Positions 45,428 to 53,365 of a DNA stretch of 64,000 nt are shown piece by piece. The DNA is from JABJPM01 sp964344655 (GTDB lineage Archaea; Nanobdellota; Nanobdellia; SCGC-AAA011-G17; PNOQ01): contig CAYFOF010000001.1 of the NCBI GenBank assembly GCA_964344655.1, forward strand, positions 232,305-296,304, read 5' to 3'. Position numbers and translations under genes: made by a program. Within the stretch, counting starts at the first letter, position 1, and the number at the start of each line of letters is the position of its first letter. The notes beneath the pieces were generated by a model, which had not been told where the DNA came from, did not search any database, and was given only the letters and a program-made list of their open reading frames with translations.

Positions 45428-47163
45428 AATGGTTTGTATTTTTTATTTTGATTTTTATGGTTAGTTTTGTTAGTGGAGCTTATCCTGAAGATTATTCTTT
45501 TAGTGTTCATCATAATGATGCTATATGGAATTGGGTAGTTAGAGATCCGGTTGTAGGTTTTTTATATCCAGATAGTGATGTTAATCATGTTGGTGGAGGA
45601 AATCTTTATACTCATTTATTAGATGGTTCTGTTGAATTTGATTTTAGTGATGTTTCTACTAGTAATTTTGTTTTATCTTCGGGTCCAGTAAATTGGTACC
45701 CAGCAATTGAAGGAGTAAATAGTGATGGGGATTTTAATACACATCTTGATGCTAGAATTAGATTACAGTTTTTAGATTCGGTTGGAGGGGTTTTACAATT
45801 TCATGATGCTAATACTCAACCTTCTGATCCTGATGTTGAATTTATTTCTTCTGGTTGTAATTATAGAACTGATGCTATTTCACCGTATTCTTCTATTATG
45901 TTGGAAGATAATGATTTTGATGAATCTTGCGAGTTTCAAATTTTAGATCCTAATTTTAAATCTCAGGTTAATTCTATTAGAGTTACGTATGAATTTGATT
46001 TAGCTATCCGTGCAAGTTCTAGACCTTATTTTAACCCTGTTATTGAGGGCCCAATTGAGCCGTATTTAGTTGAGATTTGTGATTCTTTTCCTTTTGAAGA
46101 TGAAGATAGAGATGGGTTTAATGATTGTTTAGATCCTGATTGTAATGGTCAAATTTCTGGGGGACCTGTTTCTCCTTCTATGTGTGCAGAAGATCATATT
46201 GCTTATGATGGGGGACCTTTAGCTTTAACGTGGGGAGGATTAGATTGGATTAATACTGAAGCTTATGGTTGTACTGGTGTTTCTGGTGGATTTGGATATT
46301 GTTGTCCTTTATGGTGGGACTGGGATGCCGGGTTAGGAAGATGTATTTCTCCCGAAACCTGTGATAATGGAATTGATGATGATTTTGATGGAGACACTGA
46401 TTGCGAAGATTCTGATTGTGCAACTTTTAATGATTGTATGGAAAATAAAAATGGACAATGCGGAGACGGAGTGGATAATGATTTAGACGGTTTTACGGAT
46501 TGTGAAGATTCTGATTGTACGTTAGTTGGAGTTCAAGACTGGAGTTTGATTCTTGGTGATTATTCTTGCGATTATAATACTCAAAGTGAAACTATTTGTG
46601 GACCTTCAGGATGTAATGGATTTCATTGTGATCAAAATAGTTTTGTAAATTTTTGTTGTCCAATAACACAAGATTTAGATTTTGTTTTATCTCCTCCTTC
46701 AGTTGAATGTGTTGGTGCTTTGCCACCAGTGGGTATTTGTGGAGATGGAAATATTGATACTCCAAATAATGTTGGTTTGGATGAATTGTGTGATGGAAGC
46801 AATTTAGATGGAAATGATTGTACAGATTTTGGATTTTTAAATCCTGCCGGATTGGGTTGTTTAGCAGATTGTAGTGATTTCAATACTTCTGCTTGTAATA
46901 ATGTTGTGATTACTACTCCTCCTGTTGGACCTAATGAATATTTAGTTTATAATGATGATTGTATGGATGATGGAAATGGAGACCAATATGGTGTCAATGA
47001 TTGGACTTTGTATGATGGGGATGGAAATGTTTTAAATAGTGATACTTCTCTTTGTTTATTATATAATTCTGATGCTCCTTTTGTTGGGACTTATAGTATT
47101 CTATTGTTTTTTATTGTTATATTTGGATTTTATTTTAGAGAAAGATATTTAAATGATAATTAG
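45424..47163 (+). CDS. Cys-rich exported membrane protein
   Basis: 579 residues: signal peptide (1-18, VSFVSG), a beta-rich domain to about 210, then Asp- and Cys-rich modules of the form C-D-N-G-x-D-D-D-x-D-G-x-T-D-C-E-D-x-D-C (about 310-370), which look like calcium-binding thrombospondin-3-type or metazoan-like knots. A repeat of the form CGDGxIDTPxxxGxDExCDGxxLxGxxCxxxGF and an ending CLADCSDFNTSAC (about 440-495) follow. The tail NEYLVYNDD...GDGNVLNSD precedes the membrane helix YSILLFFIVIFGFYF and RERYLNDN. That tail recurs almost unchanged in the next gene, so the two are paralogues. Function unknown; probably structural or adhesive. Confidence 0.7.
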   Translation: MKWFVFFILIFMVSFVSGAYPEDYSFSVHHNDAIWNWVVRDPVVGFLYPDSDVNHVGGGNLYTHLLDGSVEFDFSDVSTSNFVLSSGPVNWYPAIEGVNSDGDFNTHLDARIRLQFLDSVGGVLQFHDANTQPSDPDVEFISSGCNYRTDAISPYSSIMLEDNDFDESCEFQILDPNFKSQVNSIRVTYEFDLAIRASSRPYFNPVIEGPIEPYLVEICDSFPFEDEDRDGFNDCLDPDCNGQISGGPVSPSMCAEDHIAYDGGPLALTWGGLDWINTEAYGCTGVSGGFGYCCPLWWDWDAGLGRCISPETCDNGIDDDFDGDTDCEDSDCATFNDCMENKNGQCGDGVDNDLDGFTDCEDSDCTLVGVQDWSLILGDYSCDYNTQSETICGPSGCNGFHCDQNSFVNFCCPITQDLDFVLSPPSVECVGALPPVGICGDGNIDTPNNVGLDELCDGSNLDGNDCTDFGFLNPAGLGCLADCSDFNTSACNNVVITTPPVGPNEYLVYNDDCMDDGNGDQYGVNDWTLYDGDGNVLNSDTSLCLLYNSDAPFVGTYSILLFFIVIFGFYFRERYLNDN

Positions 47164-47174
47164 AGTTTAATTTT

Positions 47175-48286
47175 ATGAAAAAGGGTGTGTTAGTTTTAGT
47201 AGTGTTTTTGTTTAGTTTTAGTTATGTTTTTGGAGCAGATGATTGTATTATCCAACAAGTTTGTCCGATTAGTAAGTCTGAAGTGCCAGGAATTAGTTTT
47301 TATTCTGATTCTAATACGCATGTTAATTTAAATGATTTGGGTTCTTATAAATTATGTTGCGATTATTCTTATTTAGATGTTTCTGAGGTTCCTGTTGGGG
47401 GCCATTTTTTGATGTATAATGATTTAAATTCTCATGTTGCTTTGGATTTAGCTACTTGGTCTTCATATTTTGGGGGACCCTATGATATTCACGTTGGGGT
47501 TGATGGGGCTTCTTGTAGCCATGTATCTTCAGGAAATTGTCCAACAGGTGTAGATGATTTTTGTGTTTTTTCTTCTGGTGCTGGAGGTAATTCTCATATT
47601 TCAGATTGTAGTGATCCTAATTATTCTTGGAAATTATGTTGTGAATTTACTGGCGTTGGAGTTGGAGTTTGTGGAGACAATATTGCACAAATGCCAAATT
47701 CTGTTGGTTTTAATGAGTTTTGTGATGGTGTTGATTTGAGAGGATTAGATTGTACATCTCCAGGAATTGGATTTTCTGGTGGAGTTTTAGGTTGTTTAGC
47801 TGGTTGCATTTATGATACAAGTGGATGTACTGGTGCTCCAAGTATGATACTCCGAATAGTAATGGAGATAATGAAGTTTGTGATGGAAGCGATTTAGATG
47901 GAAAAAGTTGTAGTGATTTTGGTTTTTCTGGAGGAAGTTTAGGTTGTAATGTAGATTGTTTGGATTTTAATATAACTTCTTGTGGTAGCCATAGTACTCC
48001 CTCTGCAGGCCCAAATGAGTATTTAGTTTATGGTAGTCTTTGTATAGATGATGGGAGTGGAGATCAATATGGAGTTAATGATTGGAATTTATATGATGGA
48101 GATGGAAATGTTTTAGATAGTGGAACATCTCTTTGTGTATTACATGGGATAAATGCACCATTTGTTGGAATTTATAGTATTTTGTTATTTTTTGTTGTTA
48201 TCTTTGGATTTTATTTTAGAGAAAGATATTTAAATCAAAATATATTGAATAATAAAAGAGGTGAGAAGTTTGCAAATAGTAATTAA
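47175..48286 (+). pseudogene. Frameshifted Cys-rich exported membrane protein (paralogue of the preceding gene)
   Basis: Two reading frames form one gene. The first (from ATG 47175) has a signal peptide (ending YVFGA), Cys-rich ectodomain and a CGDNIAQMPNSVG...CDGVDLRGLDC repeat. It breaks off after SGCTGAPS near 47845. The second frame picks up with DTPNSNGDNEVCDGSDLDG and runs to the membrane helix YSILLFFVVIFGFYF and RERYLNQN at 48286. The CGDG motif expected just before DTPN is missing, so the break looks like a small deletion in the repeat as well as a frame change. It could be true decay, a phase-variable site or an assembly error. Confidence 0.65.
48258..48265 (+). promoter_or_regulatory. 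Shine-Dalgarno before a TTG start
   Basis: GAGGTGAG four bases before TTG 48270, repeating the arrangement seen at 42831. Confidence 0.55.
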
Positions 48287-48767
48287 TATTGAAAAAAAAC
48301 ATTTATACGCTTTTGTTTTATTGATTAGTTTGTTTGGCAGTTTTGTTTACGCTTATAATTCTGGAGGAACTGGTGGTGAACCTTCTATTATGGGTCATAG
48401 TTTTGATGAAGTTGGATTAGGAACTTATGAATTTAAACCGACTGATACTTTATCTTTTAAAGTCCATAGACCGCAAACTGTTTCTTCTGTAAATGGTCCT
48501 ACTTTATTTGATGTAGTTGATGAGGGTTGGACTGAAAATGCTTTATCTCGACAGGATTGGGATTATTCTTTTCATGTAAAAGGAAATAGTATGTTCCAAG
48601 GTCCTGTTAGAATTTTAACAGATGTTGGTAATCCGAATTTAGATACTAAATTAGTTTTATGTGATAATATTGATGGAACTGTAAGTTGTTATGATAAAAT
48701 TGGAACTATCTTTGCAGGATCTCATCCATTATGTGTAACTGATCAGGGGGTTGTTGGACTATGTTGA
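48270..48767 (+). CDS. Exported 165-residue surface protein
   Basis: I choose TTG 48270 as start because GAGGTGAG is placed just before it; GTG 48261, three codons upstream, is an alternative but lies inside the ribosome site. Residues 6-25 are a signal peptide (HLYAFVLLISLFGSFVYA). The mature part has PSIMGHSFDEVGLG, a beta-rich centre and a C-terminus with CDNIDGTVSCYDKI and VTDQGVVGLC, so four Cys in the last 40 residues. No family recognised. It overlaps the end of the frameshifted gene and its stop overlaps the lipoprotein start, so it is within the operon. Confidence 0.6.
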   Translation: MQIVINIEKKHLYAFVLLISLFGSFVYAYNSGGTGGEPSIMGHSFDEVGLGTYEFKPTDTLSFKVHRPQTVSSVNGPTLFDVVDEGWTENALSRQDWDYSFHVKGNSMFQGPVRILTDVGNPNLDTKLVLCDNIDGTVSCYDKIGTIFAGSHPLCVTDQGVVGLC

Positions 48768-50719
48768 TAAAAAATTTATTTATTATTTTAAGTGTTGTTT
48801 TACTTATTTCTGGTTGTGAATTAGTGGAAGAAAATCCGGAATTTGCTCCTCAAGTATATGAGGTTATGGAAGATTTTGCAGGAGAGGGAGATGCAGCAAT
48901 TGAAGGCCCCATTTCTGGTGGCGGGGGGGAAATTACTGGTCCGAATGAAAAATCTTTATGTAACAATCTTGGGGGAAGTTGTGTGACTTTTATTTCTCCA
49001 GGATATTATGAAATTACTTGTACTGCGGCCCCTGGTGGATTGTGTGCTGCTGGTCAAATGTGTCAAGTTCCGTTAAGTGGATGTGAAAATGCTCCTCAAA
49101 TTTGGGGTTGTAGTTGTGAAGGTGCTTCAGAATGTGGAGATGGAGATGTTGAAGGAAGCGAAACTTGTGAATTGCCAAGTACAGTAGATAATAGTTATTG
49201 TTCTCAAAGTACTGAATCTTGTTCTGGATTTAAATTGGGTGTTAGGGATTCTCTAGGAGATTGTAATGGCAATTGCCAATGTGTTCAAGATATTTTTTCA
49301 GGTTATGAATGTAATATTGCAACATGTGGTGCTCAATGTGAAATTGGAGATCTTGGTGGACAAACTTGCCTTACATTAGGATTTGACGGTGGAAATTTAG
49401 ATTGTGATTTAAATAATTGTATATTTGATACTAGTGGGTGTTTTTATACTGGGCAAACTATTTGTGGAGATAATATTATCCAAACTCCTAATGATGCTGG
49501 TTTAGATGAAGTTTGTGATGGAACTGATTTGAGTGGACAAACTTGCCTTACGCTAGGGTATGATGGTGGAGTTTTAGATTGTTTGGGAGACTGTACTGGT
49601 TTTGACACTAGTGGATGTTTTTACAATCAACAATGTGAGATAACTGGAGTTTCATGGGAAGGGTTTGCAACTGAAGAAAGTAGAATGGTTGGAGTCGATG
49701 TAAAAGTTAATGTTTATGGAACTAATGGATGTGCAGGAAAAGAAATTTCTGTTCAGATCTTTGAAGATGACGGAATTGTGGGGACTGATCCTGTTGCTGT
49801 AAATCCAGATAATGTGGTTTTCTCAGATTTAGTTTGGTTTGATTATGCTGCTACTTATTGGACAACTGAAGACCAATATGATGGGATAGTTGGAGGAGAT
49901 CCAGAATATATAATTTATGCTGAATTGGTTGAAGATCCTTCTATAAATAAGATGGGTGAGTCTTTATTGCATGTTACTCAAGATTTACCAGAATGTGGTG
50001 GAGATGGAGATGGAGTTCATCAATGTATAACAGATGATGCAACTTCTGTTGATGTTGCGTGGTTTGCAACTGGTACTCAAGCATGTAATTATATTCTTGG
50101 AGCAACATGTGTTGACGTTGAATACGAGAATGCAGTTATTGGATATGATTTCAATTTAGACCCCATTTATGGTTGGGGAGGAACTGGAGGAGGATGTGAC
50201 GCTTATTTAGATGTTGGAATTGCTAATCCTCCTAGTGAAGCAGGAATGGGTTACCGTGCAAAATGTAGTGTTCAGTCATTACCTTGTGATGGAGTTTGTG
50301 AAGCGCCGTCTCCAGCTACTTATTGTAGTGATCCAGATTGTTCTGGAGTTGTCGGAATAACTAGAACTTGTGTGAGTGGTGCTGATTTAGCATGTTCTGC
50401 AGACGTTTATGGCGAGACCGAAGTTTATGCTGGAGGAGCTAATCCACAGGTGTTGAGGCATCCAACCGCGACTGGAAGTTGTGGACAGTTAAGAAATTAC
50501 TTTGCTGATCAAAGTTGTGTAGATGATAATACGGTTAGAATGAGAGATTCTGTTACTGGAGCAATAAAAGAATTTAAATGTATCCCCGGAAGGTATTGTA
50601 CAACTAGTGGAAGTGTTTCATCTTGTATAGATCCAGATGCCAGAGAGAGTTTATGTACAGCTAAAGGATATTCTTGGACTGGCTCAAGTTGTTATGGAGA
50701 TGATTGTTCGGAAATTTAG
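48761..50719 (+). CDS. Cys-rich lipoprotein
   Basis: 652 residues. The signal peptide ends in the lipobox LLISGC (Cys19), so the protein is probably lipid-anchored outside. After an acidic linker come an N-terminal module (KSLCNNLGGSC...GLCAAGQMCQVPLSGCENAP, about 65-115), two copies of the CGDxxxxTPNDAGLDEVCDGTDLSGQTC-type repeat with GGxLDCxxxxCxFDTSGCF (about 205-290), then a beta-sandwich-like region and a second Cys-rich end. The N-terminal module is shared with the lipoprotein at 50754. No enzyme motif seen. Confidence 0.7.
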   Translation: MLIKNLFIILSVVLLISGCELVEENPEFAPQVYEVMEDFAGEGDAAIEGPISGGGGEITGPNEKSLCNNLGGSCVTFISPGYYEITCTAAPGGLCAAGQMCQVPLSGCENAPQIWGCSCEGASECGDGDVEGSETCELPSTVDNSYCSQSTESCSGFKLGVRDSLGDCNGNCQCVQDIFSGYECNIATCGAQCEIGDLGGQTCLTLGFDGGNLDCDLNNCIFDTSGCFYTGQTICGDNIIQTPNDAGLDEVCDGTDLSGQTCLTLGYDGGVLDCLGDCTGFDTSGCFYNQQCEITGVSWEGFATEESRMVGVDVKVNVYGTNGCAGKEISVQIFEDDGIVGTDPVAVNPDNVVFSDLVWFDYAATYWTTEDQYDGIVGGDPEYIIYAELVEDPSINKMGESLLHVTQDLPECGGDGDGVHQCITDDATSVDVAWFATGTQACNYILGATCVDVEYENAVIGYDFNLDPIYGWGGTGGGCDAYLDVGIANPPSEAGMGYRAKCSVQSLPCDGVCEAPSPATYCSDPDCSGVVGITRTCVSGADLACSADVYGETEVYAGGANPQVLRHPTATGSCGQLRNYFADQSCVDDNTVRMRDSVTGAIKEFKCIPGRYCTTSGSVSSCIDPDARESLCTAKGYSWTGSSCYGDDCSEI

Positions 50720-50726
50720 TTAACTT

Positions 50727-50732
50727 TTTAAA
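50727..50732 (+). promoter_or_regulatory. TATA core of the second lipoprotein gene
   Basis: TTTAAA centred 24.5 bp before ATG 50754; the gene is leaderless and apart from the preceding operon. Confidence 0.45.
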
Positions 50733-50753
50733 TTTCTTTATTTTTCCTTTTTT

Positions 50754-51371
50754 ATGAAATTAGTTTTATTGTTAGTGTTTGTTTTATTTATTTCTGGGTG
50801 TGTTGTTCAGGAATCTATTGAAGAAAATTGTTTATCTGCTAATGTTTATGATTTTTATGAAGTTTCTAGTGATTTTGAAAAATCTGTTTTTATTGGTGGA
50901 GGCGTGAGTAGAAATTCTCCTGCCTCTGCAGATAAATCTTTGTGTAATAATCTTGCTGGTTCTTGTGTTGGATCTTTGATGGATGGATATTTTTCACTTT
51001 CATGTGTTGGAGCACCCGTCGGGTTGTGTCCTGTGGGGCAATTATGTCAAGTTCCATTAAGTGGATGTGAGAATGCTCCAGTTGATTGGGATTGTAGTTG
51101 TGATGATGGGGGCCCTGTTGAAGATTTTCATAATATTTGTAATGTAAATGGAGAGTGTGTTGCTGTTCAGGGGGTTGGTAGTAGTCAATGTAGTGTTCAT
51201 ATGGATTGTTCTGCTGGAAGTGGGTGTGGTAATGGTGTTGTTGAACCTTATTTATTAGAAGAATGTGATGGGTTTGATTTGAATGGTGAGACTTGCAGTT
51301 CTTTGGGTTATTCTGGAGGAATTTTGAGTTGTAATTTGGATTGCAGCTTTAATCATAATGGTTGTTATTAG
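50754..51371 (+). CDS. Short Cys-rich lipoprotein (paralogue of 48761)
   Basis: 205 residues with lipobox LFISGC (Cys16). The module DKSLCNNLAGSC...QVPLSGCENAP (about 62-118) matches the preceding lipoprotein closely, followed by one partial repeat ECDGFDLNGETCSSLGYSGG and CNLDCSFNHNGCY at the very end. It looks like a shortened copy of the larger gene, with its own promoter. Function unknown; extracellular. The tRNA-Gly gene follows. Confidence 0.7.
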   Translation: MKLVLLLVFVLFISGCVVQESIEENCLSANVYDFYEVSSDFEKSVFIGGGVSRNSPASADKSLCNNLAGSCVGSLMDGYFSLSCVGAPVGLCPVGQLCQVPLSGCENAPVDWDCSCDDGGPVEDFHNICNVNGECVAVQGVGSSQCSVHMDCSAGSGCGNGVVEPYLLEECDGFDLNGETCSSLGYSGGILSCNLDCSFNHNGCY

Positions 51372-51376
51372 TTAAT

Positions 51377-51384
51377 TTTATAAA
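51377..51384 (+). promoter_or_regulatory. TATA box of tRNA-Gly
   Basis: TTTATAAA, 29.5 bp before the first base of tRNA-Gly, the same distance as for tRNA-Ser. Confidence 0.5.
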
Positions 51385-51409
51385 CTAATATTTTTTCTTT
51401 TTTGTTTAG

Positions 51410-51481
51410 GCGTTGGTAGTGTAATGGTTAGCATACGAGCCTTCCAAGCTTGTGATCCGGGTTCAAATCCCGGCCAGCGCA
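51410..51481 (+). tRNA. tRNA-Gly(TCC)
   Basis: Acceptor GCGTTGG/CCAGCGC with discriminator A; anticodon stem CGAGC/GCTTG; loop CTTCCAA with anticodon TCC; T-arm CCGGG-TTCAAAT-CCCGG. No intron and no encoded CCA. Confidence 0.95.
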
Positions 51482-51492
51482 TTCGTTACTTT

Positions 51493-51498
51493 TTTAAA
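51493..51498 (+). promoter_or_regulatory. TATA core of tRNA-Arg
   Basis: TTTAAA within TTTTTAAAC, 27.5 bp before tRNA-Arg. Confidence 0.45.
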
Positions 51499-51522
51499 CT
51501 AAATTAATATCTTTTTCTTTAT

Positions 51523-51598
51523 GGGCCTGTAGCTCAGCTTGGATTAGAGCGCATCCCTCCTAAGGATGAGGTCGCGGGTTCAAATCCCGTCGGGCCCG
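51523..51598 (+). tRNA. tRNA-Arg(CCT)
   Basis: Acceptor GGGCCTG/CGGGCCC with discriminator G; D-arm GCTC...GAGC; anticodon stem CATCC/GGATG; loop CTCCTAA with anticodon CCT; T-arm GCGGG-TTCAAAT-CCCGT. No intron. Confidence 0.95.
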
Positions 51599-51611
51599 TG
51601 TTAGAAACTTA

Positions 51612-51617
51612 TTTAAA
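51612..51617 (+). promoter_or_regulatory. TATA core of the pilin gene
   Basis: TTTAAA centred 24.5 bp before ATG 51639. Confidence 0.45.
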
Positions 51618-51638
51618 GTATTAAATTATTTTTATAAT

Positions 51639-52082
51639 ATGAATAAGAGAGGGATTTCACCATTAATTGCTAGTGTGTTTTTAGTTGGTTTTGCTATTGT
51701 TATTGGTGTTTTTGTTATGATTAGTACCTTTAATTTAAATTCTGGATTGATTGATGATCAAAATAAAAAAATTGATAATGCGGTTTTGTTGAGTTTTGAT
51801 GCAAAATATCCGAATAATGCAGATTGTGCTGCTTTGTGTGATCCTAGTGCTGATATAAAATGTAGATCTAATAATTGTTATTGTATTTTACTTGAAAATG
51901 AAGAGAATAGAGAGATTAATTTTGTTGTAAAAACTAATGGGGAATTCGGAAGCGAGGTTTGCTCTCCCGAGAACTTTGAATTAGATGCTTTTCAATCTAA
52001 AATCTTTGCTGTAGGTTTTGATGGAAGTTCAATTGGTACCGATATTAGAGCAGAAATTGATGCTGTATTATTTGTAGAATAA
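51639..52082 (+). CDS. Archaeal type IV pilin-like protein
   Basis: 147 residues starting MNKRGISPLIASVFLVGFA, the class III signal of archaeal pilins: KRG before the cut, then a hydrophobic helix of about 20 residues that forms the filament core. The mature domain is small and beta-rich, with Cys in the CAALCDPSADIKCRSNNCYC cluster, unusual for a pilin. A FlaK/PibD-type peptidase would process it. It is a single gene with its own promoter and is convergent with dacZ. Confidence 0.75.
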   Translation: MNKRGISPLIASVFLVGFAIVIGVFVMISTFNLNSGLIDDQNKKIDNAVLLSFDAKYPNNADCAALCDPSADIKCRSNNCYCILLENEENREINFVVKTNGEFGSEVCSPENFELDAFQSKIFAVGFDGSSIGTDIRAEIDAVLFVE

Positions 52083-52916
52083 TTAAACTTTAATTGAGAT
52101 TCTTCCTTTCTTCATAACTCTTACTTTTCCACCGGATTCTGAAACTACTACTCCAATGGAATTTGTATGCTTTGTTAAGGCTGCTACAGACCTATGTTTT
52201 GTTCCAAATCCGTCGGGGAAATCTAAATCTGAAGCATCTATATTTATGTAAGTTCCCGCAGTTAGTATTTCTCCGTCGTTATTTATTACGAATGCTCCGT
52301 CTAATTGTGCAAAATTTTTTATTGTTTCTTTTAAATCTGGATCTGTTATTTTTGGTTTTTCATCTAAGTTGAAAAATGGATTAATTATCATTTGTTTTAG
52401 ATGAGGATTTATTTCTTTTGGGTCTCCAATTATAAATGCAGTTCCGATTTTTCTTCCTTCTCTTCCTTCTTCTCCTATTTCTTTAGCTATGTTAATTACT
52501 GCTTCAACAATTTCTGAAGAAATATATTCTGAAAGTTTTTGTTGACCAATTTTGAAGAAAACCTCGTCAACATCTATAACAAATAGTAATCCTTTGTATC
52601 CAGTTCCTATATTTGCATCTTGGACACAAACCAATCTTTCTTCTTTTTCTATATATCTTTTATTAATTGCTTCTGCTAAAATTGTTTTTATCGGTGCAAC
52701 AGAACCAAATTCTATTTTTTTTGTTTTGGTTTCGTATTCTATTTTTTTGAAAATCCCTGGAGAGGTTTGTTTGAATATGGATACTTTTATTGCGATATCG
52801 TCGGTGTCTTCAAGTTTTTCATCATGAATTCTTTCAATTGTGACAATACTATCTGCTCCTATATCTTTTGCAATTCTTGTTGCTGCGAATCCGATAGTTT
52901 TGTCTATTTTTTTCAA
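52083..52916 (-). CDS. Diadenylate cyclase, DacZ-like (DisA_N domain)
   Basis: Makes cyclic di-AMP from two ATP. The C-terminal half (about 155-277) is a DAC domain with the DGA motif in QLDGAFVINNDG and KHRSVAAL in place of the usual RHRAA. The N-terminal 150 residues are the pyruvate-kinase-like domain of archaeal DacZ. The only plausible start is TTG 52916, with no Shine-Dalgarno. TATA-like ATATTTTAAC is about 30 bp upstream, with a CATTCCCAAA element between. Known archaeal DacZ controls osmotic balance. Confidence 0.83.
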   Translation of the reverse strand: MKKIDKTIGFAATRIAKDIGADSIVTIERIHDEKLEDTDDIAIKVSIFKQTSPGIFKKIEYETKTKKIEFGSVAPIKTILAEAINKRYIEKEERLVCVQDANIGTGYKGLLFVIDVDEVFFKIGQQKLSEYISSEIVEAVINIAKEIGEEGREGRKIGTAFIIGDPKEINPHLKQMIINPFFNLDEKPKITDPDLKETIKNFAQLDGAFVINNDGEILTAGTYINIDASDLDFPDGFGTKHRSVAALTKHTNSIGVVVSESGGKVRVMKKGRISIKV

Positions 52917-52923
52917 TTTAATA

Positions 52924-52933
52924 TTTGGGAATG
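52924..52933 (-). promoter_or_regulatory. Start-proximal CATTCCCAAA element of dacZ
   Basis: Third exact copy of the 10-mer, seven bases before the TTG start and downstream of the TATA-like sequence. Confidence 0.35.
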
Positions 52934-52999
52934 CGTTGTTGTTAAAATATCTTTTTGTTTTTAGATAAATTTTTATAGTTCTTTTTTTAGTTATTAATT

Positions 53000-53302
53000 A
53001 TGAAAGAGGTTTTATTTGGGATTGTCCTTGGATTGACTTCTCCTGTTATTGCTTCTGAACCAATTCCTAGAGTTGAAGAAATTGTTCGAGTTGAAGAAGC
53101 TCCTAGTTCTTTAGAGAATTTAAGAGAATTTTATTCTGGTTTTGTTAAAGATAAGTTGTATGGAGTTGAACCACAATTTGAAAATTTTAAAAAATTTGGA
53201 GCTAAATGGGATAAAAAGGGTTTAAGTGTTTATATTGGTTTAAATGGTAACGATGGAATTTCTATTCAGGAAGCTTCTTTTAGATATGTTTGGAAGTTTT
53301 AG
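53000..53302 (+). CDS. Small putative secreted protein
   Basis: 100 residues. The N-terminus (KEVLFGIVLGLTSPVIAS) could be a signal peptide ending near residue 19, followed by a Glu- and Pro-rich linker (EPIPRVEEIVRVEEAP) and an aromatic C-terminal part (GLSVYIGLNGND, FRYVWKF). No family recognised. TTTTTATAG is about 25 bp before the ATG. It directly precedes the giant Rhs gene but each has its own promoter. Confidence 0.5.
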   Translation: MKEVLFGIVLGLTSPVIASEPIPRVEEIVRVEEAPSSLENLREFYSGFVKDKLYGVEPQFENFKKFGAKWDKKGLSVYIGLNGNDGISIQEASFRYVWKF

Positions 53303-53334
53303 ATATTTTCAACAGAGCCTTTTAGATAGAAAGA

Positions 53335-53342
53335 TTTAAATA
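53335..53342 (+). promoter_or_regulatory. TATA box of the Rhs gene
   Basis: TTTAAATA about 28 bp before ATG 53366. Confidence 0.45.
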
Positions 53343-53365
53343 TTGTTTTTGGTTTAGTTTTATTT

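Noticed and set aside
45424..50719. Short Cys-Asp repeats as a CRISPR or other DNA repeat array
   Set aside because: The repeats are coding, vary in sequence and spacing, and follow protein-module periodicity.
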